Assembly: GCA_934088535.1 (NCBI GenBank)
Contig: CAKOJC010000001.1
Span: 1 to 64,000, forward strand
DNA from: an uncultured Bacilli bacterium
GTDB lineage: Bacteria > Bacillota_I > Bacilli_A > RF39 > UBA660
Length of the DNA: 64,000 nt
Direction of reading: 5' to 3'
A program made the position numbers and the translations under genes. Shown here one piece after another: positions 8,405 to 17,268 of the stretch. The number at the start of each line of letters is the position of its first letter. Positions within the stretch are counted from its first letter, which is position 1. Under the pieces are notes generated by a model. The model saw nothing but the letters and a program-made list of their open reading frames with translations, did not search any database and was not told the DNA's origin.

Positions 8405-9355
8405 GTGAAAAATATAACTATTATGGGTGGTGGAGTTCTAGGAACTCAAATAGCATTTCAATCAGCTTATTGTGGCTTTAATGTAACAATATGGCTTAGA
8501 AGTAAAGGTAGTATAGATAGAACTAAACCAAAACTAGAAAGTGTTAAAAAATCTTATATAGATGCTATAAAATTAATGGCTACTAAAGAAGGTAAAAGTG
8601 TTAATAATTGGTGTCGTGGTATAGTAGGTAAAAATGAATTTGATGAAAAGAAATGTCTAAAAAAAGTAGAAGATGCTTATAAAAATATTAAGTTGGAACT
8701 TGATATTAATAAAGCTTTAAAAGGAACTGACTTAGTAATTGAAGCTATGACAGAAGACTTTAAAGCTAAGAAGGATTTATATTTAGAAATAGCACCAATA
8801 CTTGATGAGAAAACTATAATTGTTACAAATTCATCTACTATGTTACCAAGTAAACTTGCTAAATATACAGGAAGACCTGAAAAATTCTTATCATTACACT
8901 TTGCTAATTCAATATGGAAAAATAATACTGCGGAAGTTATGAAACATAATAACACTGATGAAAAATATTTTAAAGAAGTTATTAAGTTTGCTGAAGATAT
9001 TAATATGATAGCTCTTCCACTTCAAAAAGAAAAATCTGGATATTTATTAAACTCTATGTTAATCCCTTTATTATTCTCAGGATTAGATTTATTAGTTAAT
9101 GGAATATCTGACGTAGAAAGTATTGATAAAGCATGGACACTTGGTACAGGTTCTCCTAAAGGTCCATTTCAAATACTTGATACAGTAGGACTTAAAACTG
9201 CATATGAAATTGTACTTATGTATGTAAAAATTCCTTCTTTCTTAGCTCCATATAACTTTAAAGGTATGGAAAAACTATTGAAACAATATATAGACGAAGA
9301 AAAACTTGGTATGTCTAGTGGCGAAGGATTTTATAAATATAATAAAAAGAAATAG
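8405..9355 (+). CDS. 3-hydroxyacyl-CoA dehydrogenase
   Basis: 316 residues from GTG 8405, which has a perfect RBS (AGGAGGT) 5 nt upstream. The N-terminal Rossmann motif is GGGVLGTQIA. The catalytic region has NSSTM and LHFANSIWK, corresponding to the Ser and His of the family; the second domain contains GPFQILDTVGL, the conserved family block near the active site. It would interconvert 3-hydroxyacyl-CoA and 3-ketoacyl-CoA with NAD(H) in the cytoplasm. At 316 residues it is ~30 longer than typical butyrate-pathway Hbd; no other fatty-acid or butyrate genes are adjacent, so the pathway is unknown. Confidence 0.85.
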   Translation: MKNITIMGGGVLGTQIAFQSAYCGFNVTIWLRSKGSIDRTKPKLESVKKSYIDAIKLMATKEGKSVNNWCRGIVGKNEFDEKKCLKKVEDAYKNIKLELDINKALKGTDLVIEAMTEDFKAKKDLYLEIAPILDEKTIIVTNSSTMLPSKLAKYTGRPEKFLSLHFANSIWKNNTAEVMKHNNTDEKYFKEVIKFAEDINMIALPLQKEKSGYLLNSMLIPLLFSGLDLLVNGISDVESIDKAWTLGTGSPKGPFQILDTVGLKTAYEIVLMYVKIPSFLAPYNFKGMEKLLKQYIDEEKLGMSSGEGFYKYNKKK

Positions 9356-9376
9356 TGTACACTACACTATTTTTTT
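9351..9376 (+). terminator. intrinsic terminator
   Basis: 8-bp stem AATAGTGT/ACACTATT with a 5-nt loop and a run of T, at the stop codon of the dehydrogenase gene. Confidence 0.85.
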
Positions 9377-9406
9377 GTTATGATATATTTATAATATGGA
9401 GGATAT

Positions 9407-10453
9407 ATGAAAAAGAAATATATTATAATTGGTGGTATAGCTTTGGCATTAATTATTATTTTAGTTATTACATTTTTAGTTATTAATAGTAAATACACTG
9501 TTACTTTCAATACTGATGGTGGTAGTGTTATTGAAAAAATTAGAATTAAAAAAGGAGAAAATCTTGTTCTACCAAGTGAACCAAGTAAAGATGGTTATAT
9601 ATTTGGCGGATTTATATATAATGATAAGATTGTTACTAACTATACTAGAGTAAATAGTAATATGGAATTAAAAGTTAGATGGATTCCTAAAGATAAAGAA
9701 GTAATTACTATAAGCTATGTTGTTAATAATTCTACAATAACTGTAATAAGTGTTAAAGGTGAAGTTCCTATGCTTTTAGAAATACCTGTTATGCCTGGAA
9801 ACACTTTCATAGGATGGCTTAGTGATGAAGGATATGTTGTTGATGAAAATGCTACACTAGAAAAAAATACTACTTTAAAACCTAGATGGATTAAAGCTGA
9901 TGAAAAAACTGTCACTGTTAAATTTAATACTGATGGTGGAAACAAAATAAATGATCTTGTACTTGCTAAAGATGGCACTATAATTCTTCCAGTTGATCCA
10001 GTTAAAGAAGGATATAAATTTGAAGGTTGGGTACAAAGTAATGGAACAAAAGTAACTAGTGAAACTACAATTGAAAAAGATACAGTTATAACTGCAAAAT
10101 GGGTTCTTCCTTATACATGTCCACAAAATTGTACACCTAATGAAGATGGATCAAAGTGTACTAGAATAACTACTACTGGAACAATCGAAAAAAATACTTG
10201 TTCTAAAGGATATACTTTAAAAAATGGTAAATGTTTAAACTATAGTAAAAAATATCATGCTGAAAATACCAATGGTTGGACTTGTAAAAATAAGAATGAT
10301 TATATGTATAGTGAAGAAGATGGTGTTGGTGGAGCATTTATGTGGTGTGTACCTACTACTTCTACAGTAAAAGCTATTAGTTGTAAGGATGGTTTTAATC
10401 TTAGAGATGGTATTTGTGTTAAAACTGAAACATTAGATTGCACTAAAAATTAG
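9407..10453 (+). CDS. InlB B-repeat surface protein with Cys-rich tail
   Basis: 348 residues. A signal-anchor helix (about 5-27) is followed by three Listeria-Bacteroides (InlB B-type) repeats with the landmarks VTFNTDGG, GYIFGGF/GYKFEGW and a closing W near residues ~33-95, 100-160 and 165-235. The C-terminal ~110 residues carry 11 cysteines, including the spaced motif C-x2-GY-x5-6-C. It is probably a membrane-anchored adhesin or envelope protein. The same Cys motif recurs in the 544-aa protein at 47.1-48.8 kb. RBS GGAGG precedes the ATG. Confidence 0.8.
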   Translation: MKKKYIIIGGIALALIIILVITFLVINSKYTVTFNTDGGSVIEKIRIKKGENLVLPSEPSKDGYIFGGFIYNDKIVTNYTRVNSNMELKVRWIPKDKEVITISYVVNNSTITVISVKGEVPMLLEIPVMPGNTFIGWLSDEGYVVDENATLEKNTTLKPRWIKADEKTVTVKFNTDGGNKINDLVLAKDGTIILPVDPVKEGYKFEGWVQSNGTKVTSETTIEKDTVITAKWVLPYTCPQNCTPNEDGSKCTRITTTGTIEKNTCSKGYTLKNGKCLNYSKKYHAENTNGWTCKNKNDYMYSEEDGVGGAFMWCVPTTSTVKAISCKDGFNLRDGICVKTETLDCTKN

Positions 10454-10461
10454 TGCTTTTT
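10440..10461 (+). terminator. intrinsic terminator
   Basis: GCACTAA/TTAGTGC stem with a 3-nt loop followed by T's, overlapping the stop of the InlB-repeat gene. Confidence 0.85.
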
Positions 10462-10472
10462 ATTTGTCAAAA

Positions 10473-10481
10473 TGTTATAAT
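10473..10481 (+). promoter_or_regulatory. extended -10 promoter
   Basis: TGTTATAAT, a TGn-TATAAT extended -10. Expected start of transcription is about 10 nt before ATG 10498, giving a very short leader without a Shine-Dalgarno. Confidence 0.5.
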
Positions 10482-10497
10482 GACTTAAGATGATAAT

Positions 10498-11055
10498 ATG
10501 AAATATATAAAAGTTATGTTTGGATTAACAGCTGGAGCAAACAGTGATTTTCGTTATAAATTAGGAGAAGTTACTGAAGCCAAAACATGGAATCCAAACG
10601 CAAAAAGTGGTAAAGAGTTTGGAGGTATAAATTTTTCTACTCCAGAAAAAATATTAAGATGGCTTCATAGAGGAGATACACTTTATGATGTAGAATTACC
10701 AGAAGATACAGAAGTAATTGATATAGTAGAATCTGCTACTCCTCATGGTGTATTTAGAGCTAATAAAGTAATAATATCGAATCCTAGAAAAATAGATGAT
10801 GATATGGCATTACACTTCTATAAGATTTCTACAATACCAGAAAAAGCATATTATAATGCAATGGGTGCTGTCGCAGTAATGAATTACAAAAAAACAGCAC
10901 TTGCTATATTTGAAGATAAAGTTAATAAAGATAATATAGATGATGTATTAAATGACTGGAATAGTTTTATTAATGGTAAAGAAGAAAGAAGAAATTGTAA
11001 TGAAACAGTTAAATTAATTGATAAAATGTTAAATAATATGAAAATCAGTAATTAA
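10498..11055 (+). CDS. hypothetical soluble protein (DUF7666-like?)
   Basis: 185 residues, no TM segment or signal. The first half (YKLGEVTEAKTW ... GGINFSTPEKIL ... YDVELPEDTEVI) vaguely recalls the phage-borne DUF7666 family, in which a short barrel is followed by an F-C motif, but I cannot confirm this. The leader is short and lacks an RBS; a perfect extended -10 lies 16 nt before the ATG. Single gene between two terminator- or promoter-like regions. Confidence 0.6.
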   Translation: MKYIKVMFGLTAGANSDFRYKLGEVTEAKTWNPNAKSGKEFGGINFSTPEKILRWLHRGDTLYDVELPEDTEVIDIVESATPHGVFRANKVIISNPRKIDDDMALHFYKISTIPEKAYYNAMGAVAVMNYKKTALAIFEDKVNKDNIDDVLNDWNSFINGKEERRNCNETVKLIDKMLNNMKISN

Positions 11056-11092
11056 GTTTGAAATAGTGTGTCTATTCTTTTATTTTTGTATG

Positions 11093-11101
11093 TGTTATAA
11101 T
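11093..11101 (+). promoter_or_regulatory. extended -10 promoter
   Basis: TGTTATAAT upstream of the 172-aa gene. The expected 5'UTR is ~17 nt and contains the RBS TGGAGGT. Confidence 0.45.
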
Positions 11102-11124
11102 AATTCGCAATTGGAGGTTTATTT

Positions 11125-11643
11125 ATGAAGATAGTTAAAGGAAATAAAGTTTGTGTCCAAAATATTGATATAGCACATTTAATGCCAGTTGTGGCTGGCC
11201 TTGGAATATCTTGTCCTGAAGGAGTAATTAATCAAATATATGGAAAATGTTTTATATGTGGACCTGATAATCAATATGAGTTTAGAGAGTTTCAAGGAAA
11301 AGAATTTGTTGATTTCTTTAATAAAATTGACTATATAATTGATTATGATAGTGTAAAAGATTTATCTGATGATGAGTTAATGACTCTTGGAGAAGAAGTA
11401 TGTAATAAAAGAAATGGACTTGCTAGAAAATATAATAATTTAAATTTTGAGGATGTAAAGGACGTTAATGTTCAAAAATTATATTTTGAAATTAAACAAT
11501 TAGACTATAAATTACAATCATTAGGTGAATTCTATAGAGCTAGAAAAAGAAAAGCTGTATTAATTAGAGAATTAGATAGTACTAGTGAGCATAAAACTAA
11601 AAAAACAAATATATTAAGCAGAATATTTAAAAAGAAAAATTAA
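11125..11643 (+). CDS. hypothetical protein
   Basis: 172 residues with no recognised family. Three cysteines lie in the first half (VCVQN, ISCPEG, KCFICGP), and the second half is helical and basic with a Lys-rich end (FKKKN). No signal peptide or TM. RBS GGAGG stands 9 nt before the ATG. It may be cytoplasmic and bind nucleic acid or metal, but this is only suggested by composition. Confidence 0.65.
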   Translation: MKIVKGNKVCVQNIDIAHLMPVVAGLGISCPEGVINQIYGKCFICGPDNQYEFREFQGKEFVDFFNKIDYIIDYDSVKDLSDDELMTLGEEVCNKRNGLARKYNNLNFEDVKDVNVQKLYFEIKQLDYKLQSLGEFYRARKRKAVLIRELDSTSEHKTKKTNILSRIFKKKN

Positions 11644-11732
11644 TTTTTACATATTCATGTATACCTTTGCATATTTTTTGTTGTTTTGTTAAAATGTATG
11701 GTACAATTACTTTAGAATATTGAGGTGTATAT

Positions 11733-12482
11733 ATGAAAATAATAGAACAAAAAATGAGATGTGCTGTTTGTGGACATGAAAGTGAGTATTCTATAATAGC
11801 TTCTATGTATTCAATGGGATATAGTGACTTTGATTTTAAACCTGAATATCCTAGTTTTAATAGAGGCAGAAGTGTAATGGAATGTGAAAATTGTCATTAT
11901 TCTAATTATGATATAAGCGAATGTGTAGATCCTAGATTTAAAAATAAACTTGGATTATGGAATCAAGATTCTACTATAAAATATTATATGGAAAAATTTG
12001 ATAAAACACTTAGAAAATTTTTAATTGCAGGTTATATGTATGAATCTATAGGAGATTATGAAAAGAAATTTGATTTGCTTATGCTTGCAGCTTGGGTATC
12101 AGAAGATAATGCCATGTTATTAGAAGACCCTAATAAGAAACCTGAAGACGTAATTAATAAATATGGAATGGAACATGATAAGGAATTTTATAAAGCACAA
12201 GCCATTCAATTAAAAAAAGATGCAATAATGGTGTATATTGAAAAAATACTTCCTAAATATCAAAGAAGAATTATGCAAATTGGTGACACTCTAAGACAAC
12301 TTGAAGACTTTAAAGATGCAGAATCATACTTCGAAGTAATTAAGTTAATTGCAGAAGATAATCCTAAAAGAGAAAATGAATACAAAGAAACTCTTAAAAT
12401 AATTGATGCTGAAAATGAGTTTATTAAAAATAAAGATTCTAAAAGACATAATTTAGGAGAGATATTTGATCAAAATAACTAA
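11733..12482 (+). CDS. DUF2225-like zinc-binding protein
   Basis: 249 residues. The N-terminus has a four-Cys zinc-ribbon arrangement (MRCAVCGHE ... MECENCHYS) with an intervening SDFDFKPEY block that resembles the DUF2225 family of Bacillota. The remainder is alpha-helical with TPR-like pairs (GYMYESIGDYEKKF, LEDFKDAESYFEV). It is probably a soluble scaffold protein; the function of DUF2225 proteins is not established. Followed by its own terminator. Confidence 0.65.
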   Translation: MKIIEQKMRCAVCGHESEYSIIASMYSMGYSDFDFKPEYPSFNRGRSVMECENCHYSNYDISECVDPRFKNKLGLWNQDSTIKYYMEKFDKTLRKFLIAGYMYESIGDYEKKFDLLMLAAWVSEDNAMLLEDPNKKPEDVINKYGMEHDKEFYKAQAIQLKKDAIMVYIEKILPKYQRRIMQIGDTLRQLEDFKDAESYFEVIKLIAEDNPKRENEYKETLKIIDAENEFIKNKDSKRHNLGEIFDQNN

Positions 12483-12492
12483 TTTTTAAATG

Positions 12493-12528
12493 AAATCACT
12501 AGTACTCATGTATATAGTGATTTTTTTT
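12493..12528 (+). terminator. intrinsic terminator
   Basis: 9-bp stem AAATCACTA/TAGTGATTT with a 13-nt loop and eight T's after it. Confidence 0.85.
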
Positions 12529-12614
12529 CATATATTTTTAGAAATAGTATAAAGTTATAATGACTTTTATATATTATTTTGATATACTTATTTTATATTA
12601 ATAGGAGGAATTTT

Positions 12615-13334
12615 ATGGCATTAATTAAATGTCCCGAATGTGACAAAAAAGTAAGTGACAAAGCGGAAAGTTGTCCTCATTGTGGATATTCATTTAAAAA
12701 GAAAATTGAAATTAACAATGAAAAACTAAAAGAATTGAAAGGAAAATGGGATAATAAATATTTAATAATAATTTTAATTGTTCTTGTAATAGTTTATTTC
12801 CTATTCTTTAATAATTCTAAAGGAAATATAAACGAAGGAAATGGTACTGGTACTGGAGGTAATCCTACTACAGAGTTAAAACCGAATCAAAATGGTAACT
12901 ATGAATTTAATCAAAATGGTAAATATTTTGAATTTCCTACTAATTATAAAGTTTATATTGATAAATCAGGTGGAATTTATGTAGGAAAGAATATAGATAA
13001 TCAAGGAGCTTTAATACCTTATATACTTATAGAAAAATATAAAAATTATACTGATCCTGCTCAATTAATAAATGAACTTACTAATGAAATTGGTAAAGAA
13101 TATAGCGATGCTGTTATTACTATTAGTATGCTTAGTTCTTATGTTGGAGATAAATATGTCTATGGAATACAATACATGTATACATCTAATGGTCATGTTG
13201 TAGTTGATAATAGATATGCATTCTTAGTCGGAAATAGTATGTATTTAATAACTACTAAAGAAGAAAACTCTAATACTGCTGAAATAAATAATGTTGGAGC
13301 TTTAATAATTAAATCATTAAAGGAGATGAATTAA
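12615..13334 (+). CDS. zinc-ribbon membrane protein
   Basis: 239 residues from ATG 12615, chosen because AGGAGG lies 7 nt upstream (an in-frame ATG at 12579 has none). An N-terminal zinc ribbon (CPECDKK ... CPHCGYSF) in the cytoplasm is followed by one TM helix (~50-68), a Gly/Asn-rich linker, and a ~150-residue exported domain of unknown family. The next gene also starts with MALIKC and zinc ribbons and begins one base after this stop, so the two form an operon and may interact. Confidence 0.75.
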   Translation: MALIKCPECDKKVSDKAESCPHCGYSFKKKIEINNEKLKELKGKWDNKYLIIILIVLVIVYFLFFNNSKGNINEGNGTGTGGNPTTELKPNQNGNYEFNQNGKYFEFPTNYKVYIDKSGGIYVGKNIDNQGALIPYILIEKYKNYTDPAQLINELTNEIGKEYSDAVITISMLSSYVGDKYVYGIQYMYTSNGHVVVDNRYAFLVGNSMYLITTKEENSNTAEINNVGALIIKSLKEMN

Positions 13335-13335
13335 T

Positions 13336-14508
13336 ATGGCACTAATAAAATGTAGTGAATGTAAAAAAGAAATATCTAGTACTGCTAAAGTATGTCCTCA
13401 TTGTGGATATAAAAATGATAAAATAGTTTGTCCTGAATGTGGTACTGAAGTAAAACAAAGCGATAGTACTTGTCCTGAATGTGGATATCCTCTTCAAAAG
13501 AAAAATCCACAAAATATAATTAATGAAAACTTAGATAAAATAACTGGTGCTAAAAGTGAAAACTATGTAACTTTTAAAGATTTGTTCAAACATACATTTG
13601 ATAAACATACAAACGCGGAACTTGATGAAGTATTTATTTGTGGAGGAGAAAAAACTACTCCTAATGTTAAAGACATTGATCCTAGAAAAGCTAATGCTTG
13701 GGTATATTTTAAAATATTAATGTTTTTCTTAATCGCATATCTTCCTGTTAGAATTGGTTTTGTAACTTATGGTAATACTAACTTCTTACCTGCAATGATT
13801 ATGCTTGCTGCTTTCGCTGTTCCAGTTACAATACTTATATTCTTTTATGAAATTAATATATTTAGAAATATTCCATTCTATAAAGTTATGAAATACTTTA
13901 TACTTGGTGGAGCTCTTAGTTTGATACTTACTATTCTATTTTGCTCTCTTGATATTAATACTGATATTTCAACATTCATTGGAGCAATGATGGTTGGTCT
14001 TGTTGAAGAAGTTGCAAAAGCTGCTATAGTTGCGTTTTTCTTGTTCAAGAGTAAAAAAAGTAATTATATATTAAATGGTTTACTAGTGGGTGCTGCTGTA
14101 GGTGCTGGATTCGCTGCTTTTGAAACTGCAGGATATATATTAAATTATGGTCTTAAAGGTGGTCTTAGCACAATGCTTGGTGTTATTAAACTTCGTGGTT
14201 TCTTAGCTCCAGGTGGACATGTTGCTTGGGCTGCTATTGAAGGTGCTGCACTTATGTATGTTAAAGGATTTGAAAAATTAGATAAGAAACACTTAAATGA
14301 TAAAAGATTCTTACTTATTTGTTTAATACCAATTGTACTTCATGGTATTTGGGATATGCCAATTAATCTACCATATTACCTACTTCAAATAACACTAACA
14401 ATTCTAGCTTGGTTAGTAATTATATACTTTATTAATTTAGGTTTAAAACAAGTAGATGATGCTAAAAAATTAGAAAGTAAGAAAAGTTCTAAAAAAAATG
14501 AAGAATAA
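13336..14508 (+). CDS. zinc-ribbon/PrsW-family intramembrane protease
   Basis: 390 residues. Two N-terminal zinc ribbons (CSECKK...CPHCGY and CPECGT...CPECGY) precede about eight membrane spans from residue ~110. The PrsW motifs are intact: EEVAKA in a TM helix, AAFETAG, then GHVAWAA and LHGIWD, with the Glu and His residues that bind zinc in this family. PrsW proteases cut membrane proteins such as anti-sigma factor RsiW. RBS AAGGAGATG. The preceding single-TM zinc-ribbon protein is a plausible partner or substrate. A terminator follows. Confidence 0.85.
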   Translation: MALIKCSECKKEISSTAKVCPHCGYKNDKIVCPECGTEVKQSDSTCPECGYPLQKKNPQNIINENLDKITGAKSENYVTFKDLFKHTFDKHTNAELDEVFICGGEKTTPNVKDIDPRKANAWVYFKILMFFLIAYLPVRIGFVTYGNTNFLPAMIMLAAFAVPVTILIFFYEINIFRNIPFYKVMKYFILGGALSLILTILFCSLDINTDISTFIGAMMVGLVEEVAKAAIVAFFLFKSKKSNYILNGLLVGAAVGAGFAAFETAGYILNYGLKGGLSTMLGVIKLRGFLAPGGHVAWAAIEGAALMYVKGFEKLDKKHLNDKRFLLICLIPIVLHGIWDMPINLPYYLLQITLTILAWLVIIYFINLGLKQVDDAKKLESKKSSKKNEE

Positions 14509-14521
14509 TTTATAAGATTTT

Positions 14522-14548
14522 AGTTAGCAATTTTGCTAACTTTTTATT
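14522..14548 (+). terminator. intrinsic terminator, copy 1
   Basis: Stem AGTTAGCAA/TTGCTAACT followed by T's. The same 20 bases are found again at 15389-15408. Confidence 0.9.
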
Positions 14549-14571
14549 TATATTAATTTATGTCAAGTTAA

Positions 14572-14820
14572 ATTAAATATGAAATTAATGAGTTTATTAA
14601 AGAAATATTAAAGAATAATGATAAATCAATAGTTGTAATTCATGGAATTATGCTTTTATCTTTCTTGCAAAATATATGTTATTTTAAATTTATTAGTGGA
14701 AAAGTACATGCTAATTATAAAGGAAAAGAAATAGTTAATGAGAAATCTAAGAGTCCAGGTGTTTATAAAATAACATATAATAATGAATATGAAATTATTG
14801 ATATTGATGTTTTAAATTAA
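14572..14820 (+). pseudogene. 3' fragment of a histidine-phosphatase-family gene
   Basis: The frame is open for 82 codons with no start codon near its beginning and no RBS; an upstream in-frame TAA is at 14569. The translation includes SIVVIHGIMLLSFLQ, which resembles the late His block (VxxHGxxxxxLL) of the phosphoglycerate-mutase-like phosphatases, and ends in YKITYNNEYEIIDIDVLN as such proteins often do. The RHG-containing N-terminal half is absent. Best read as a decayed C-terminal remnant; the family call is tentative. Confidence 0.45.
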
Positions 14821-15049
14821 TAGTTGTAATTATTAAAGACCAATTTAATATTTTTTCTAATTAAATATTTACTAATAATTTTAAACATTCAGTTAAATGA
14901 AAAAAATATACATTATAAAAAATATGTATTAAATATATTTATTAAAAAAGTGAACTGTTTATAATATAATTACTTTTAAAAACATATCTAGATATAGAAA
15001 AATAGTAATGTTATACTTATAGTAGTAATATAGTAGAAAGGAGTAAGTT
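14821..15049. other. non-coding AT-rich spacer
   Basis: Together with 14509-14571 this is the rest of the 541-base gap that holds the terminator and the phosphatase remnant. Nothing but a probable promoter region for the 91-aa gene and an RBS (GAAAGGAG) near 15040 is visible. Confidence 0.5.
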
Positions 15050-15325
15050 ATGAGTAAAGATAATATCAAAGAATCAAAATTTGATGATAATATTGCTGAA
15101 ATAGTTCTTGGAGGTACGCTTGCTGGCGCTTTTAATTTTAATAATGGTTCATCTTTAGAAAAGATTTTTGTTTTATTAGGCTTAGTTATATTAATTGTTG
15201 GAATCATTCGTACTATTATAAAATATAAAGGTAAAAATAAAAAAGGAATGATAGTGTTCTTAGTTATAATGGGATTGCTTTCAACAATAACGTTTTTTGG
15301 CTTGATATATAACATGCTTCAATAA
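15050..15325 (+). CDS. small two-TM membrane protein
   Basis: 91 residues. After ~37 polar residues come two hydrophobic helices (~38-58 and ~70-90) separated by a Lys-rich loop (KYKGKNKKG). RBS AAAGGAG precedes the ATG. No family recognised. It is one of several unrelated-looking short membrane proteins in the 15-20 kb region. Confidence 0.6.
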   Translation: MSKDNIKESKFDDNIAEIVLGGTLAGAFNFNNGSSLEKIFVLLGLVILIVGIIRTIIKYKGKNKKGMIVFLVIMGLLSTITFFGLIYNMLQ

Positions 15326-15388
15326 TTATGAAAATTATATTATTAGTTTAAACTAAATAAACAATGCATTTTTAATGTCTACAGTCTG

Positions 15389-15413
15389 AGTTAGCAATTT
15401 TGCTAACTTTTTT
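15389..15413 (+). terminator. intrinsic terminator, copy 2
   Basis: The 20-base hairpin is identical to the one at 14522-14541, followed by T's. Confidence 0.9.
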
Positions 15414-15488
15414 GTTTACATATAGATTTTTTTGATATAGCTTATTCTTTGGATCAATGTTAAAATATTATTATAGTAGGTGATTGTA

Positions 15489-16676
15489 GTGAGTGTGATT
15501 GTTTTTGGTATATTATTATTTGTATATCAAGTATATTTATCGATCAAAAATATAAATGAGAATAATAAATTTAATAATGAGATTCTACTAACTGTAATAA
15601 TCACCTCATTATTAATTATTATTTTATATTCTAGGGTTATATTTTCTAATATATCATTGATAGGTTTAAAATCTTTATATTATTCATCAATCTTTCTTTC
15701 ATTTTTTTGCTTATATGTAGTTATGTTTGTAATCAGTGCATTAATGATTTTAACTAAAAAGAAGAATATCTATAATAAAAATGATGGTATTGTAAAAATA
15801 ATAATTAATGTAGTTATGATATTTGTATGTTTTTTCATTTCTTTAATAATTGAGTTACTTCCTTATAAAAGCATTAAAAAAGATAATGAAATTACTGCTA
15901 ATAAAGCAAAAGAAAAAGTAATTTTATTACTAAATGAAAAATATGGTAGTGGTGATAACAACTTTAAAGTAATAAAAATGTATGAAAAAAATATATGTAC
16001 TGATTGTTCATCGTTTGCCAAAATTGATGGATATGAATTTGAAATTAGTATGGACTATTTAGATACAAATTTTACTGTAAAATTAGAAAAAAAGAATTTA
16101 AGACTTTATGAGGATAATTTTTTAGATATTTATTACAAAGAAAGAGAAAATATAAAAAATTTAGATTATTACTTAGAAAACTATGAAGCTGATAAAATTA
16201 ATAAAAAATTAATTGAAAATTTTAATGCTACTATAAATTTTAGTTATAAATCAATTAATAACTATAGAGATAATATTTATGGTTATATTCCTAGTATTGA
16301 TGAGCTTTCTTCTTTTTCAAAACTATATGATCCACAAATAGACATTAATGAAAACTTAAAAACTAGAGAAGAATTATTAAATTATCTTGTTAAACTGTCT
16401 AATTATTATATTAATGATCTAGATAAATCTAATATTATGTATAATCGTTCAAGCAAGTATTTTAGATATAAATATGATTATAAAAAGATTGGTATAGATA
16501 ATTATACAGATCAATTTAATGGTTATGGTGGTTATGTATTTGCTGGTAAATTTAAATATTCAACTGAACAAGAAAAATATTTATTAGAAGATGAATATAA
16601 AGTCGTTAGAATAAATTTATTAGGAAAGACAACTCTTTATGATATAAGAGACTTTTCAGAAATTAAAGATAACTAA
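15489..16676 (+). CDS. hypothetical multi-pass membrane protein with soluble C-terminal domain
   Basis: About 395 residues. GTG 15489 is preferred because AGGTGATT lies just upstream and overlaps the other candidate GTG at 15480. Four hydrophobic helices in the first ~130 residues are followed by a ~260-residue Lys/Tyr-rich extracytoplasmic region with a CTDCSS pair. No family recognised. Base composition is even lower in GC than the flanking core genes, as for the rest of the 15-23 kb block. Confidence 0.6.
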   Translation: MSVIVFGILLFVYQVYLSIKNINENNKFNNEILLTVIITSLLIIILYSRVIFSNISLIGLKSLYYSSIFLSFFCLYVVMFVISALMILTKKKNIYNKNDGIVKIIINVVMIFVCFFISLIIELLPYKSIKKDNEITANKAKEKVILLLNEKYGSGDNNFKVIKMYEKNICTDCSSFAKIDGYEFEISMDYLDTNFTVKLEKKNLRLYEDNFLDIYYKERENIKNLDYYLENYEADKINKKLIENFNATINFSYKSINNYRDNIYGYIPSIDELSSFSKLYDPQIDINENLKTREELLNYLVKLSNYYINDLDKSNIMYNRSSKYFRYKYDYKKIGIDNYTDQFNGYGGYVFAGKFKYSTEQEKYLLEDEYKVVRINLLGKTTLYDIRDFSEIKDN

Positions 16677-16725
16677 TAATAGAATTACAACTTTTTTGTA
16701 GTTCATAAAGATTGGAGTTTTATTT

Positions 16726-17216
16726 ATGGATAATGGAGCATGGGCACTTGGATTAGGATTTTTCCCTATTATTGGATTTATAATTGGTTTATGTTATCTA
16801 ATATGATATGTAGAAGGTGGTAAAATTAATATAAAGGATAGAAAGGTTTTTACAATTATTTTAGCAATATTTTTATTTTTTCAACTATAGCAAATTTTTC
16901 ATCAAAAATAACTTATATATCAGAATTAATCACTACAGCAAATGTTAAAAATATAAATTATGAAGTTGAAAAGATAAGTAATTCAAAATATAAATTTTAT
17001 TTTTATTATAATGATAATAATTATTATTATGTAAAAAGAGCATCATATAATGAAGAATATAATTTAGTCATGTTTTTAACAAAATCTAAAAAGAAGAATA
17101 CAGTTGGTTATATATTAGATTTAGATACTACAAATACATATATGGCTTATATGATAGATTACAATGGTAATAGTATTCTTATATGGAGTAGTTCAGACTA
17201 TAAGCTTTATTATTAA
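16726..17216 (+). pseudogene. broken small membrane protein gene (nonsense plus frameshift)
   Basis: ATG 16726 has an RBS (TTGGAG) and encodes a hydrophobic N-terminus (GLGFFPIIGFIIGLCYLI) up to a TGA at 16804-16806. The same frame continues as YVEGGKIN...FTIILAIFLF to 16888. A one-base deletion in a T tract (16876-16881) would then join it to the other frame, which stays open to the TAA at 17214-17216 and encodes a Tyr-rich domain. Two lesions in one otherwise coherent ~160-residue protein indicate a pseudogene. TGA as Trp is unlikely since TGA is a stop elsewhere in the window. Confidence 0.7.
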
Positions 17217-17238
17217 ATTACTTGTTATTTCAAAATAA

Positions 17239-17268
17239 AAATCACATTATTGGATGTGATTTTTTTTA
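17239..17268. terminator. convergent intrinsic terminator
   Basis: 9-bp stem AAATCACAT/ATGTGATTT followed by T's on the plus strand and A-rich on the other side. It overlaps the end of the minus-strand 189-aa gene. Confidence 0.85.

Noticed and set aside
14959..15315. 118-residue ORF on the minus strand
   Set aside because: It is antisense to the 91-aa gene, which has an RBS and TM pattern; no RBS for the antisense frame.
16804..16806. TGA read as Trp (genetic code 4)
   Set aside because: TGA serves as the stop in at least four ATGA overlaps and all long genes use TGG for Trp; only this broken gene has an internal TGA.
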